This document shows positions 43,797 to 52,822 of a DNA stretch of 64,000 nucleotides, one piece after another; positions within the stretch are counted from its first letter, which is position 1; each line of letters starts with the position of its first letter. Made by a program: the position numbers and the translations under genes. Under the pieces are notes generated by a model. That model was not told where the DNA came from. It was given only the letters and a program-made list of their open reading frames with translations, and did not search any database. Source of the stretch: an uncultured bacterium (lineage in GTDB: Bacteria > Cyanobacteriota > Vampirovibrionia > Gastranaerophilales > Gastranaerophilaceae); NCBI GenBank assembly GCA_902761735.1, contig CACWLL010000004.1, forward strand, positions 62,001-126,000, in the 5' to 3' direction.

Positions 43797-44759
43797 TTAT
43801 TTTACGAGTTTAAATCTGTCTATCTGTTTCTTTATTGTTTTAGCTAATTTTGAAGCACTTAATCCGTAATAATCAAGCAATTCATCCCATCTTCCGCTTT
43901 GTCCGAAGGTGTCGTTTACTCCAAGTCTTATAACCGGCATTGGATAATAGTATGACAATAATTCACATACAGCACTTCCTAAGCCTCCGATAATAGAGTG
44001 ATTTTCGACAGTGATAACAAATTTGGTTTGTTTAGCTTTTTCTATTATTGTAGAGTCATCCATAGGTTTAACTACCGGAACATTAAGAATTTGAATTGAA
44101 TAACCTTCTTTTTCAAGTTCTCGTGCAGCTAAAATTACTTCAGCAAGCGTTTCTCCGTTTGTGATAACTGTTACGTCATTTCCTTCTTGTATAATGTTTA
44201 CCTTACAGAAATCAAATTCATAATTATCATCAAAAATATCGTACACATTAGTTCTGGGGATACGAATATACATCGGTCCGTAGTTTTCTGCGGCAAATTT
44301 TATTGCTTCTTCGCACTCTCTGCAATCTGCGGGAACTATTACCGACATATTTGGAATATTTCTCATCAGGGCAACATCTTCCAATGCTTGATGACTTGCT
44401 CCGTCTTCCCCAACAGTTACACCTCCGTGTGTTCCAATGATTTTAACATTGAACTCAGGATAACATATTGAGTTTCTAACCTGATCATAAGTCCTTGCCG
44501 TTGCAAACATTGCAAATGTAGCAACAAAAGGTATTTTACCCACAGCGGCAAGTCCTGCTGCCGTAGAAATCATGTCTTGTTCCGATATTCCCATATCGAA
44601 AAATCTATTAGGAAATTCCTTTCCAAACATAGCGGTTTGAGTTGAGCATGCTAAATCCGCATCCATTACAACTATATCTGAATTTTTTCTCCCCGCTTCA
44701 ACAAGAGCTTTACCAAACGCTGCTCTTATTGATTTTCTTTCTCTTATTTCTGATAACAT
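43797..44759 (-). CDS. Transketolase C-terminal subunit (split type)
   Basis: 320 residues from the ATG at 44759. Matches the C-terminal half of split transketolases: pyrimidine-binding domain with DMGISEQDMISTAAGLAAVG (catalytic Glu), GTHGGVTVGEDGASHQALED, and a C-terminal transketolase domain with VENHSIIGGLGSAV. It needs a separate N-terminal ThDP-binding subunit, usually the adjacent gene, but none is in this window. An in-frame upstream start would add 10 residues; I chose 44759 because TATAAA lies exactly six bases before it and no ribosome site exists. First gene of the ftsEX unit. Confidence 0.9.
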   Translation of the reverse strand: MLSEIRERKSIRAAFGKALVEAGRKNSDIVVMDADLACSTQTAMFGKEFPNRFFDMGISEQDMISTAAGLAAVGKIPFVATFAMFATARTYDQVRNSICYPEFNVKIIGTHGGVTVGEDGASHQALEDVALMRNIPNMSVIVPADCRECEEAIKFAAENYGPMYIRIPRTNVYDIFDDNYEFDFCKVNIIQEGNDVTVITNGETLAEVILAARELEKEGYSIQILNVPVVKPMDDSTIIEKAKQTKFVITVENHSIIGGLGSAVCELLSYYYPMPVIRLGVNDTFGQSGRWDELLDYYGLSASKLAKTIKKQIDRFKLVK

Positions 44760-44765
44760 TTTACT

Positions 44766-44771
44766 TTTATA
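44766..44771 (-). promoter_or_regulatory. -10 box of the transketolase-half gene (leaderless type)
   Basis: Minus-strand TATAAA at 44771-44766, preceded by GGG as in ribF, followed by six bases and the ATG at 44759. A second box, TGA-TATAAT, lies farther upstream near 44815 and could give a longer transcript. Confidence 0.5.
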
Positions 44772-44986
44772 CCCTATACCTGTATACACATAATTCTACG
44801 CATTATTATATCACAAAATAATTAAATCTCAAAACTCTAAAAGGGCGCTATAACTATTTTCTTTACTTTTCAGTGTTAAGTTTTGTTAAAACATGAAAAA
44901 AATATGGCAATAATTTTTCTTGAGAGGTATTTAAAGGGTAGAATAGGAATATAAACAAAATTATTTATTGAAAGGAAAAGATAAAG

Positions 44987-46015
44987 ATGATGCAAATTCC
45001 AAATTTACCCGTATGCGTTCCTGCACAGCAGCCAAGCTATAACGCAGTAAAAATTGATGTACACAACCCTATGGTAAACGTTCCTGCTTCACAGCAGATG
45101 CCTGCACCTCAGTATGCAGCTCCGACGATGCCTTATTACAGTTACCCGCAAGCTCAGGTTCAACCTTATTACATGCCTCCATGTATTACAGCTCCTGAAG
45201 CTCCGACAGTAGTTCCTCCGACAGTGACTGAAACTCCTGTTCAACCTGTTCCTGTTGCTACAGTACCAGTTCAGGAATTGCCTAAGCAACCGGAAATTAC
45301 TCCTCCGGCTCCGGTTATAACCGAACAAGTTAAAGCCGAAGAGCCAAAAGCTGAAGCTCCAAAGGCAGCAGAAGAAAAACCTGTTGAAGTTGTAGAACCT
45401 AAAGAAGTAAAACCTCAGGTTGATTTAAACGAATTTATTGCAAAATTGACAAATAATGATTATGATGTTCAAGCCGCAGCTATGGAAGAAATAGCTAATA
45501 TGGTTGATAAAGAACCTCAAAAAGCTACGGAACTTCTTGATACAAAAGTCGTAGATGCTCTTACTAATATAATGACAGCTGATACAAGTGCTCTTGAAGG
45601 TCCGACGGCAGAACAACAAGCTGCAAGACAAAAAATGTTTGCTAACGAGCAATTAACTGAAGATGAACAAAAACTTGCAACGACAATATCTCCGAAAGAA
45701 CAAGCGGAAAGAAACAAAAGTTATGCAATGTTTACAGCTGCAATAATGCAAAAACTTTATGGTGAGGAAGTTCAAAAATTGACAAATTCGGTAGTGCCTT
45801 TGACAGAATTGCCTGGTGCCGTCACCGTTGTTGAACAATTGAAGAACAACCCTAACCCAATGGTTAGAACTTCTGCAGTAGAAGCTTTGAGCTACATTCA
45901 AAACCCAAGCTACAAAAAAGATTTAGAAACAATCTTTAAGATAGCTCAAAATGATCAGGATAAGAATGTAAAAGATGCGGCAACGGCTGCATTAGCTAAG
46001 TTAGCTGAAGTTTAA
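44987..46015 (+). CDS. Pro-rich protein with HEAT-like C-terminal domain
   Basis: 342 residues, not recognised. Residues 1-145 are Pro/Gln/Tyr/Glu-rich and disordered (APTMPYYSYPQAQVQPYYMP, AEEPKAEAPKAAEEKP). Residues 150-340 are helical with HEAT/armadillo-like units (NDYDVQAAAMEEIANMVDKE; NPMVRTSAVEALSYIQNPSY; DKNVKDAATAALAKLAEV), suited to protein binding. No signal. Strong RBS GAAAGGAAAAG; a second ATG follows directly at 44990. Own terminator. Confidence 0.8.
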   Translation: MMQIPNLPVCVPAQQPSYNAVKIDVHNPMVNVPASQQMPAPQYAAPTMPYYSYPQAQVQPYYMPPCITAPEAPTVVPPTVTETPVQPVPVATVPVQELPKQPEITPPAPVITEQVKAEEPKAEAPKAAEEKPVEVVEPKEVKPQVDLNEFIAKLTNNDYDVQAAAMEEIANMVDKEPQKATELLDTKVVDALTNIMTADTSALEGPTAEQQAARQKMFANEQLTEDEQKLATTISPKEQAERNKSYAMFTAAIMQKLYGEEVQKLTNSVVPLTELPGAVTVVEQLKNNPNPMVRTSAVEALSYIQNPSYKKDLETIFKIAQNDQDKNVKDAATAALAKLAEV

Positions 46016-46070
46016 CCTCTACACAAAGTAACACACTGAAACTAAATTCCTTTCTTTAAATAAGACAGCG

Positions 46071-46106
46071 AAAACGCTCCCGAATATTCGGGAGCGTTTA
46101 TTTTTT
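46071..46106 (+). terminator. Terminator of the Pro-rich/HEAT-like gene
   Basis: Near-perfect palindrome AAACGCTCCCGAA/TTCGGGAGCGTTT followed by ATTTTTT. It is positioned to stop rightward transcription facing the plsC genes. Confidence 0.9.
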
Positions 46107-46118
46107 GAATTTTATTTA

Positions 46119-46847
46119 TTAAACTTCTATTGGAATTTCTTCTGTAACGGTTTCCGGTTTTGGATAGCAATTTTCATAATTTGCCATTCTGGAAATTTCT
46201 TCACACCATCTGTATGCAATTTCATCTGCAGGTAACGTATATGAGATTGGCTTACAAATATGCAAGCTGACTTTTTGTCTTTTAAATGGAAATAATTTAG
46301 GGTATCCGGAAAAATCTGCAATTGCTACGGGTACTATATCAGCTTTTGCATTTTTTGCAATAACAGCGAAACCTCTTTTAATTTCATCCAATTTCCCATA
46401 AGGACGGGTTCCGCCCTGAGGAAATACTCCCAATGCCCATTTAGTTGTAAATATATCCCGAACAGTTTTAAATGTTGCTATTTCAGGTTTTGTTCTGTCT
46501 ACAGCAAAAGCTCCAAGGGAAATTATCAGTTTGGAGAATTTTTCTGCGGGGTTAAACAATTCTTTTTTTGCCATCCAAGCCATCAATCTTTTTGTTGCAA
46601 AAGGAATTAAAAACGGGTCAAAAATGGAAACATGGTTTCCCGTAAAAATGTATTTTGCATTTTTATTTTCTTTAGGGAGGTTTTCTTGCCCTGAAATTTT
46701 ATAATCATAAAATATACAGAAAAACGGTACCGCGACCGTATACAAGAATATCTTGTACCATAAAGAACGTCCAAAACCGTATTCATTTGCATATCTTCGA
46801 TTATAATTTCTTGGCTCTTTTTCTTTTTCGTTTTCCATATTGCTCAT
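46119..46847 (-). CDS. PlsC-type 1-acylglycerol-3-phosphate acyltransferase (second copy)
   Basis: 242 residues. Acyltransferase motifs: NHVSIFDPF (H-x4-D), VDRTKPEIA in the second block, FPQGGTRPYG (the glycerol-phosphate site) and IVPVAIADF. A hydrophobic stretch near 32-46 (IFLYTVAVPFFCIFYDY) anchors it to the membrane. It would acylate lysophosphatidate in phospholipid synthesis. Its ATG follows the stop codon of the upstream paralogue without a gap. Confidence 0.9.
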   Translation of the reverse strand: MSNMENEKEKEPRNYNRRYANEYGFGRSLWYKIFLYTVAVPFFCIFYDYKISGQENLPKENKNAKYIFTGNHVSIFDPFLIPFATKRLMAWMAKKELFNPAEKFSKLIISLGAFAVDRTKPEIATFKTVRDIFTTKWALGVFPQGGTRPYGKLDEIKRGFAVIAKNAKADIVPVAIADFSGYPKLFPFKRQKVSLHICKPISYTLPADEIAYRWCEEISRMANYENCYPKPETVTEEIPIEV

Positions 46848-47537
46848 TTATTCCTTAACCCCTATTTTTTCTTCTTCAGAATCAGATTCTGCTACATATT
46901 TGAAGCCGGTAAGTTCTTCAACCGATTGACCCCATTGGTTAACCATATCCTCTATATTATCGCTGTATGGAATTGGTTTGCCTATATTAACAATAATTTT
47001 ACCGGTAAAAGGAATTCTTTTAACTTCATTTGTTCCGGTCAACCCAACAGGTAAGATAGCACATTTTGTAATTTTTGCAAGTCCTGCAAAACCGCTCGAT
47101 ACATTTTTTATTTCGCCCGGAACTCCTCTTGTGCCTTGAGGAAACATTCCTAATACCCAATCACTTTTTTTTATTGTCAAAACAGTTTTTATGGTTGAGG
47201 GGGCAAGGCTTTCTCTGTTTACGGAAAAAGCTCCCAACCAATCGAGCCACCAACGTAAAAATTTTATATCGAATAATTCTTTTTTTGCCATGAAAGCAAT
47301 ACTTCTCGGAAATACCGCAACAATTATCGGCGGATCAAGAGTCGACAGATGATTTGGACATATTATGTAATTGTTATCTTTGGGTATATTCTCTATTCCG
47401 TGAACTTCTAATCTGTATACCAATTTTAGTCTTATCATATAAAATATTTTGCAGACAAGAAATTGGAACATCCTGCGCCATTTGTTGAACTGCTCGGCAT
47501 TGCGAGTTGAATATGATTTCTTATCTTTATTTGACAT
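46848..47537 (-). CDS. PlsC-type 1-acylglycerol-3-phosphate acyltransferase (first copy)
   Basis: 229 residues. Motifs CPNHLSTLDPP (H-x4-D), FSVNRESLAP, MFPQGTRGVPGEI and ILPVGLTGTNEV. Clearly a paralogue of the following gene; the two may differ in acyl chain or lyso-lipid preference. One of them is likely the essential PlsC. RBS GGGAG before the ATG, with TGA-TATAAT about 30 bases upstream as promoter. Confidence 0.92.
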   Translation of the reverse strand: MSNKDKKSYSTRNAEQFNKWRRMFQFLVCKIFYMIRLKLVYRLEVHGIENIPKDNNYIICPNHLSTLDPPIIVAVFPRSIAFMAKKELFDIKFLRWWLDWLGAFSVNRESLAPSTIKTVLTIKKSDWVLGMFPQGTRGVPGEIKNVSSGFAGLAKITKCAILPVGLTGTNEVKRIPFTGKIIVNIGKPIPYSDNIEDMVNQWGQSVEELTGFKYVAESDSEEEKIGVKE

Positions 47538-47682
47538 ATTATATTTCTTACTCCCTAATCTGATTGGATTATATCATGAAACCCAATAATAGTAAAGGAC
47601 AATTCATTTACGGACAATCATCTCTTTAAATGATTGCGTTTTTTTATTGAAAAGCTATAATTTTAGCGAAAGGATTTATATT

Positions 47683-48237
47683 ATGGAATTTTTTACATCA
47701 GAAGGTTTGGTAAAAGTGTTTTATTATACGGCGTTAATATCAACAACGCTTTATATATTAAAGATGTTTATATTTGCCGTGTTTGGGGGCGATACTGAAG
47801 TTCATACCGACTTTAACTCATCATTTGAAACGGATCAATCATTTGATTTCTTATCCGTTCAATCAGTATTGGCATTTTTGATGGGAACCGGTTGGATGGG
47901 TTTAACCGCTTTAAAGACATGGGGATTAAAATCTTTATGGGCTGCCTTAATAGCAATTGTGTTCGGTTTAATATTAATGACAATATCTGCCTATTTAATG
48001 TTTTGTGTCAGAAAATTGAATAAAAGAGTTGTTAAAGATTATACGAAGGCAATAGGTTGTGTAGGAAAAGCATATACAAAGTTTGAACCAAAAGGTATAG
48101 GGCAGATTGAAATAGAAATTAATAAACAATTGTCGATTGAAGAAGCTGAAAATGTTTCTGATGAAATTATAGAAGCTTTTTCTCCCGTTAAGGTTATAAG
48201 ATATGAAAATAATAAACTTTATATAGAAAAAGAGTAA
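47683..48237 (+). CDS. NfeD/YqiJ-like membrane protein, flotillin partner
   Basis: 184 residues from the ATG at 47683 (RBS AAAGGA). Three hydrophobic helices (about 12-35, 62-80, 86-110) and a C-terminal OB-fold-like domain (GCVGKAYTKFEPKGIGQIEI to the end). This order, directly upstream of a flotillin, matches YqiJ-YqiK of Escherichia coli and YuaF-YuaG of Bacillus, where the NfeD-type protein binds flotillin in membrane microdomains. TATAAT lies just upstream near 47656. Confidence 0.8.
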   Translation: MEFFTSEGLVKVFYYTALISTTLYILKMFIFAVFGGDTEVHTDFNSSFETDQSFDFLSVQSVLAFLMGTGWMGLTALKTWGLKSLWAALIAIVFGLILMTISAYLMFCVRKLNKRVVKDYTKAIGCVGKAYTKFEPKGIGQIEIEINKQLSIEEAENVSDEIIEAFSPVKVIRYENNKLYIEKE

Positions 48238-48253
48238 GAAAAAGGAGAAAAAA

Positions 48254-49831
48254 ATGGACTTTTTATCATTTGTAACATGGGTTCTTGTCCCTGCGTTGAT
48301 TCTTTTAGCGGTATTTATTTTTATCGCAAATCAATACAAACGTTGCCCATCTAACAAAATTATAGTTATTTACGGTAAGACCGGCGGTGATAAAACCGCA
48401 AAATGTGTACATGGTGGCGGTACATTTGTAATTCCGTTAATTCAAGATTATTCAGTTTTATCGTTAGAACCTATGACAACAGATATTGATTTAAAAGGTG
48501 CGTTATCAAAAGGAAACATTCGTGTTGCGGTTCCTTCAACCTTTACATTTGGTATTTCTACAAAAGAAAATATTATGATAAACGCTGCGGAAAGACTTTT
48601 GAATTTATCAAAAAATGAAATAATTGTTCAGGCAAGCGATATTATTTTGGGTCAATTACGTCTTGCAATTGCAACATTGACGATTGAAGAAATCAATCAA
48701 GACCGTGAAAAATTTCTTGAGCAAATTAATGCAAACGTTAATACAGAGTTAAATAAAATCGGTCTTGAAATCATAAACGTAAACATAAAAGATATTACCG
48801 ATGAATCAGGATATATTGATGCTATCGGTAAAAAAGCAGCTGCAGAGGCTATAAATAAAGCGAAAGTTGAAGTTGCACAACAGGAAAAACTTGGTGCTGT
48901 CGGTGAAGCAGAAGCTAATAAAGAAAAAGAAGTCCAAGTTGCCGAGCAAACTGCACAAACCTTAATCGGTAAAACAAATGCAGAAAAAGAACAGCGTGTT
49001 CAAACTGCAAACATAAATTCATCAGCGGTAATAGGTGAAGCTGAAGCTGAAAAAATCAGAGAAGTTCAGGTTGCTGAACAATTAGCTCAAACCCAAATCG
49101 GTAAGACAGAAGCTTTGAAAGAACAGCGTATTCAAACAGCAAACCTTGAAGCACAAGCAGTTGAAGGTGAAAATATTTCAAAAGCAAATATTGCTGAATA
49201 TAACGCAACTCTTGCAGTAAAACAGGCAGATGCGTTCAGAGAAGGTGAAGTTGCTAAAGCAAATGCTCAGCGTGATGTACTTTTAGCACAAAAAGAACAA
49301 GAAGAAGCTAAATTAAAGAAAGAAGAACTTGCAAGACAAGAAGTTGAAAAACTTAAAATACAAGTTCAGGCTGATGCGGAAGCAGAAAAAGCAAGACGTA
49401 TTGCGTTAGGTGAAGCGGATGCTATAAAAGCAAAATACTTTGCCGAAGCAGAAGGTGTGAAAGCCGTTTTGGAAGCAAAAGCAAAAGGTTATGAAGAACT
49501 TGTCAAAATCAGCAACAACAGACCTGAAATCGCAACAAGCTTCTTGATGATTGAAAAGATTGAAGATATTGTTGCAAAACAAGTTGAAGCTATTAAAAAT
49601 ATTAAATTTGATAAAATTACGGTTTGGGACGGCGGCTCAGGTTCTTCAAACGGTTCTACAACCGCAAACTTTATGAGAGATTTGATTAAGGCTCTCCCTG
49701 CAATGCATGATTTAGCTAATCAAGCCGGCATCGAACTTCCTCAAATTTTGGGTAAAGTTGATAGCGGTATTGATGAGAAAGAAGTTGTTACAACTGCTAA
49801 ACCGGAAACTAAAGAATCAAAACATAAATAA
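48254..49831 (+). CDS. Flotillin (SPFH/band 7 family, YqiK-like)
   Basis: 525 residues. N-terminal membrane helix (about 7-26), the SPFH domain (about 28-200; VIYGKTGGDKTAKCVHGGGT), then a long Ala/Glu/Lys coiled coil. Within the coil is a 43-residue direct duplication: EVQVAEQTAQTLIGKTNA and EVQVAEQLAQTQIGKTEA, each followed by a QTAN segment. Flotillins scaffold membrane microdomains and affect signalling, secretion and cell shape. RBS AAAGGAGAAA; 16 bases after the NfeD-like gene. Confidence 0.94.
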   Translation: MDFLSFVTWVLVPALILLAVFIFIANQYKRCPSNKIIVIYGKTGGDKTAKCVHGGGTFVIPLIQDYSVLSLEPMTTDIDLKGALSKGNIRVAVPSTFTFGISTKENIMINAAERLLNLSKNEIIVQASDIILGQLRLAIATLTIEEINQDREKFLEQINANVNTELNKIGLEIINVNIKDITDESGYIDAIGKKAAAEAINKAKVEVAQQEKLGAVGEAEANKEKEVQVAEQTAQTLIGKTNAEKEQRVQTANINSSAVIGEAEAEKIREVQVAEQLAQTQIGKTEALKEQRIQTANLEAQAVEGENISKANIAEYNATLAVKQADAFREGEVAKANAQRDVLLAQKEQEEAKLKKEELARQEVEKLKIQVQADAEAEKARRIALGEADAIKAKYFAEAEGVKAVLEAKAKGYEELVKISNNRPEIATSFLMIEKIEDIVAKQVEAIKNIKFDKITVWDGGSGSSNGSTTANFMRDLIKALPAMHDLANQAGIELPQILGKVDSGIDEKEVVTTAKPETKESKHK

Positions 49832-49851
49832 AAATTTAATATAAATTTTAT

Positions 49852-49883
49852 AAGCCTGAGATTGTTTATCTCAGGCTTTTTTT
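49852..49883 (+). terminator. Terminator of the flotillin unit
   Basis: Stem AAGCCTGAGAT with ATCTCAGGCTT and a T run of seven. Confidence 0.9.
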
Positions 49884-49960
49884 ATATAGTAAAACTTCAA
49901 CCTTTTATATTATTTACTCAATTTAAAATATTAATTATAATAATCTCAAAAGGGGGAACT

Positions 49961-52228
49961 ATGAAAGCTTGCAAAACATCTGAAAATCATCTTGAAAATG
50001 AATTATATATGAGTGTTTACGAAAAAACTCCTGATTATATTAAAAACAGAGAATTAATGGATTTTTCACAAAACGGTGAGTTTACTTTTACTCTTAAAAA
50101 GGAGCATTTAAAACCTTATGACCCTAAGAAAAATCCTGAAGGTTTAAATTTGTATGAATGGTTTGACGGATATGCAAAAGAGGCAAAGGTTTCCACAGCA
50201 GGTATAAGAGGCCCTCAAAATATTTTGTTTCCTGAAGATACAAGATTTCCTATAAATCTTGTTGGTATTGTTTTAGCAACTCTTGCAAAAGCCCTTGTCG
50301 CAAAAGAAAAATATAAAGGTAAAGAAATTTTGAAGATTGCAGGCAGAGAAGTTCGATATAATTCCGCTTTATTCTTAGATGCCATAGCAAGGATACAAGC
50401 TGCGCAAGGAATAAAAACGCTTGTTCCGAAAGACAGGAAAACAATTCCTATTTGGCTTGCATCATTTTTAGCTTTCAAATTAGATTTGGTTGGTGGTGAA
50501 TATATTACATCCAGTCATGGTATTTCGGTTAAAAATGCTACTAAAGATTTAAATTCTCAGGGTTCTCAATATTTACCGGAGGAGTCGTTAGAGTTTGTAG
50601 ATAAAATTCAAGAAATTTTTGATAAAGTTGAAAAAGATGGAAGTTATGAAATAAAAATTGCAGCAAAAGATAACCCTTTGATTGATGAAAAAATTATGTC
50701 AAAACTCAATGATGGAGTTGATTTATATGTAGAATATCTACAGTCGGGTGTCGCAAAAAAAATTAATTTGGATTTAATAAAATCATACAAGGGTAAAATT
50801 GCTATAGAAAATGTAGGAGGCTCTGCATACAGAACTTTATCGAGAGTTGTTGATAAGTTAAAAATAAAAAGTAAGTATGTTTGGTTTAATACGGAAGAAG
50901 ATCCTTTTTTCCATGGTATAGGCAAGTATGATAGGACTCCAAAAGGAGAAAAAGCTTTTTATGATTATTCCGTTGATGCAACCGTAATTGCTAAAAAACA
51001 GAGTGGTGAAAAATATTTTCCTGTTATTGAAACTTTGGATTATTCCGAAAAACTCAAGGACATGCCTTTGGGAACGGTCGTGTTAATTACGGATCCTGAC
51101 CATGACAGGTTAACTATTACTCAGACGGAACCTGCATCAAGAGAGGGATTTTTAAAAGATAACGGTATAGATTATGTAGAATTATCAAATGGTAAATTAT
51201 TGACGGTATTTACCGCAAATCAAGCTTTCTTGATGTTGATGGATTTTTGGGCAAAGCAATTAAAAGCTGAAAAATTGTGGGAAAAGCATCCTCGTTTTAT
51301 GATAAAAACAACTGCATCGGCTCTTTCCTGGGATGAATGGGCTAAAAAGAACGGGGTTAAAGTCGTAAATGTGCCTGTTGGATTCAAAGAAATCGCAAAT
51401 ATAATGAAAAAAGTAGAGTTGCAGTTAAAAAATAATCCTAAAAAAGATGTCATTGTTGATGATGTATTTGGTAATTCCGTAAATTTAGGGAAAAATCCAA
51501 GGATGTTGTTCGGTGGGGAAGAATCCGGCGGCATGATTATGGGTGGTGAAGATTTGATTAAATCTTTATGTGGCAGGCAGGCTGTTGCAATGCGGGAAAA
51601 AAGTGCGACAGAGGCTATAATTGTCGCTTCAGCTCTAATCGCAAAGCTTAAAAATAAACCTTTATCAGAATATTTGAGAGAAATTTTTGATGAAAACAAA
51701 ATCGTCGGACGTTTTGATACTCGTGTTGATATTGCATATTATAACGAATCTGAACCTGATATTGAAAAATTAAAACTTGAAAAATATGCGGGTGAAGAAA
51801 AACGAACTAAGAATGACTTGTTTTATCTTGCAATGGCAATTGCTTTAAAAGAAGGTAAGATGACCTTAGAGGATATAAAAGAAGTTTTAAATGATGCATT
51901 CAAGAGTTTAATTTTTGATAATTTGAAATCCGTAAAATTTGTCGGAGATGGGACATACTTTGAATTTAGTGATAAATTTATAGAAATAAGACCTTCCGGC
52001 ACAGATGCAAAAACAAAAGCGTATGGAGGCGGTTCTCATAAAGATATTATTGAAACATATGCCGGTGTAATGGGTAATTATGACGGAACAATTACTGAAT
52101 ATTACAAAAAATATGTGTCTGAAAAAATATATAAAAGTTCAAAGGAAAAGGCTCTTAATTATTATTTGAAATTTGTAGAAAAAGATGCTAATAATGAGCC
52201 GTTTGAAATTCCTAAATATAAGTTTTAA
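49961..52228 (+). CDS. Phosphohexomutase (phosphoglucomutase/phosphomannomutase superfamily), long form
   Basis: 755 residues from the ATG at 49961 (RBS AGGGGG), much longer than the usual 450-580. Alpha-D-phosphohexomutase landmarks are all present in order: phospho-Ser185 in ITSSHGIS, metal loop DPDHDRL (Asp378/380/382), sugar-binding GGEESGGMIMGG, and phosphate-binding EIRPSGTDAKTKAYGG. Interconverts hexose-1- and hexose-6-phosphates for glycogen or surface sugars; which sugar is not clear from sequence. The extra length is spread between the domains and at the C-terminus. Monocistronic. Confidence 0.9.
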   Translation: MKACKTSENHLENELYMSVYEKTPDYIKNRELMDFSQNGEFTFTLKKEHLKPYDPKKNPEGLNLYEWFDGYAKEAKVSTAGIRGPQNILFPEDTRFPINLVGIVLATLAKALVAKEKYKGKEILKIAGREVRYNSALFLDAIARIQAAQGIKTLVPKDRKTIPIWLASFLAFKLDLVGGEYITSSHGISVKNATKDLNSQGSQYLPEESLEFVDKIQEIFDKVEKDGSYEIKIAAKDNPLIDEKIMSKLNDGVDLYVEYLQSGVAKKINLDLIKSYKGKIAIENVGGSAYRTLSRVVDKLKIKSKYVWFNTEEDPFFHGIGKYDRTPKGEKAFYDYSVDATVIAKKQSGEKYFPVIETLDYSEKLKDMPLGTVVLITDPDHDRLTITQTEPASREGFLKDNGIDYVELSNGKLLTVFTANQAFLMLMDFWAKQLKAEKLWEKHPRFMIKTTASALSWDEWAKKNGVKVVNVPVGFKEIANIMKKVELQLKNNPKKDVIVDDVFGNSVNLGKNPRMLFGGEESGGMIMGGEDLIKSLCGRQAVAMREKSATEAIIVASALIAKLKNKPLSEYLREIFDENKIVGRFDTRVDIAYYNESEPDIEKLKLEKYAGEEKRTKNDLFYLAMAIALKEGKMTLEDIKEVLNDAFKSLIFDNLKSVKFVGDGTYFEFSDKFIEIRPSGTDAKTKAYGGGSHKDIIETYAGVMGNYDGTITEYYKKYVSEKIYKSSKEKALNYYLKFVEKDANNEPFEIPKYKF

Positions 52229-52233
52229 AAATT

Positions 52234-52262
52234 AAAGGTCAGTTTTAAAGCTGACCTTTAAC
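52234..52262. terminator. Bidirectional terminator
   Basis: Stem TTAAAGGTCAG with CTGACCTTTAA between convergent genes. The better T-tract is on the minus strand. Confidence 0.65.
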
Positions 52263-52270
52263 ATATTATA

Positions 52271-52690
52271 TTATTCTTCTTCTTTTTTTACATCTTCGAT
52301 TGTTTCTGTTTTCTGAATAACTTTGTCTGCACCGTTACGAATTTGTTTAAATGTGTAGTTTGTAGCTTTTATAGCTCCGTCCTTTGTTGCTGTTCCTGCT
52401 TTTGTTGTGAGTTCTCCTGCTTTTTGGGCTCCGCTTTTGATTGCATCTTCTGTTGCATCTAAAGCATCATATGCTTTGTCGTCAATAAAGGTGCTTGTTT
52501 TTGAGGCTGCTCTTTTTGCTTTTCTGCTTATTTTTTTAGCTGCACGTTTTGAGCTCGTTTGGATTTTTTCTAATGTCGTAGGAGTATCGGTGTTCGTGTG
52601 GATTACATAAACTTCGTCAGCAAGGGTAGAAATCCCGCTTAATGTAATTGCAAGAAGTGTGCAAGTAGTTACAGCTAAAATCTTTTTCAT
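52271..52690 (-). CDS. Small secreted helical protein
   Basis: 139 residues from the ATG at 52690, which follows a strong AGGAGGG. Signal peptide KKILAVTTCTLLAITLSGIS with likely cleavage after TLA (about residue 26). The mature part is Lys/Ala/Thr-rich and helical (KRAAKKISRKAKRAASKTST; GAQKAGELTTKAGTATKDG), like histone-H1-type or LEA-like repeats. Function unknown; it may be a periplasmic scaffold. Confidence 0.75.
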   Translation of the reverse strand: MKKILAVTTCTLLAITLSGISTLADEVYVIHTNTDTPTTLEKIQTSSKRAAKKISRKAKRAASKTSTFIDDKAYDALDATEDAIKSGAQKAGELTTKAGTATKDGAIKATNYTFKQIRNGADKVIQKTETIEDVKKEEE

Positions 52691-52768
52691 ATTATAATCC
52701 CTCCTATTTGTCATAATGCTATACTATAATTGCTTGTTTTGTCAAATTATAAAGCGTAAATATTCAAT

Positions 52769-52806
52769 AAAAAACCGACAAGACAGAGGTGTCTTATCGG
52801 TTTTTT
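52769..52806. terminator. Terminator of the symporter-glycosylase unit
   Basis: Stem AAAAAACCGACAAGACA with TGTCTTATCGGTTTTTT (one mismatch); U-tracts on both strands. It serves the leftward uracil-DNA glycosylase gene. Confidence 0.85.
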
Positions 52807-52822
52807 AGGTATATTTTTGCTA

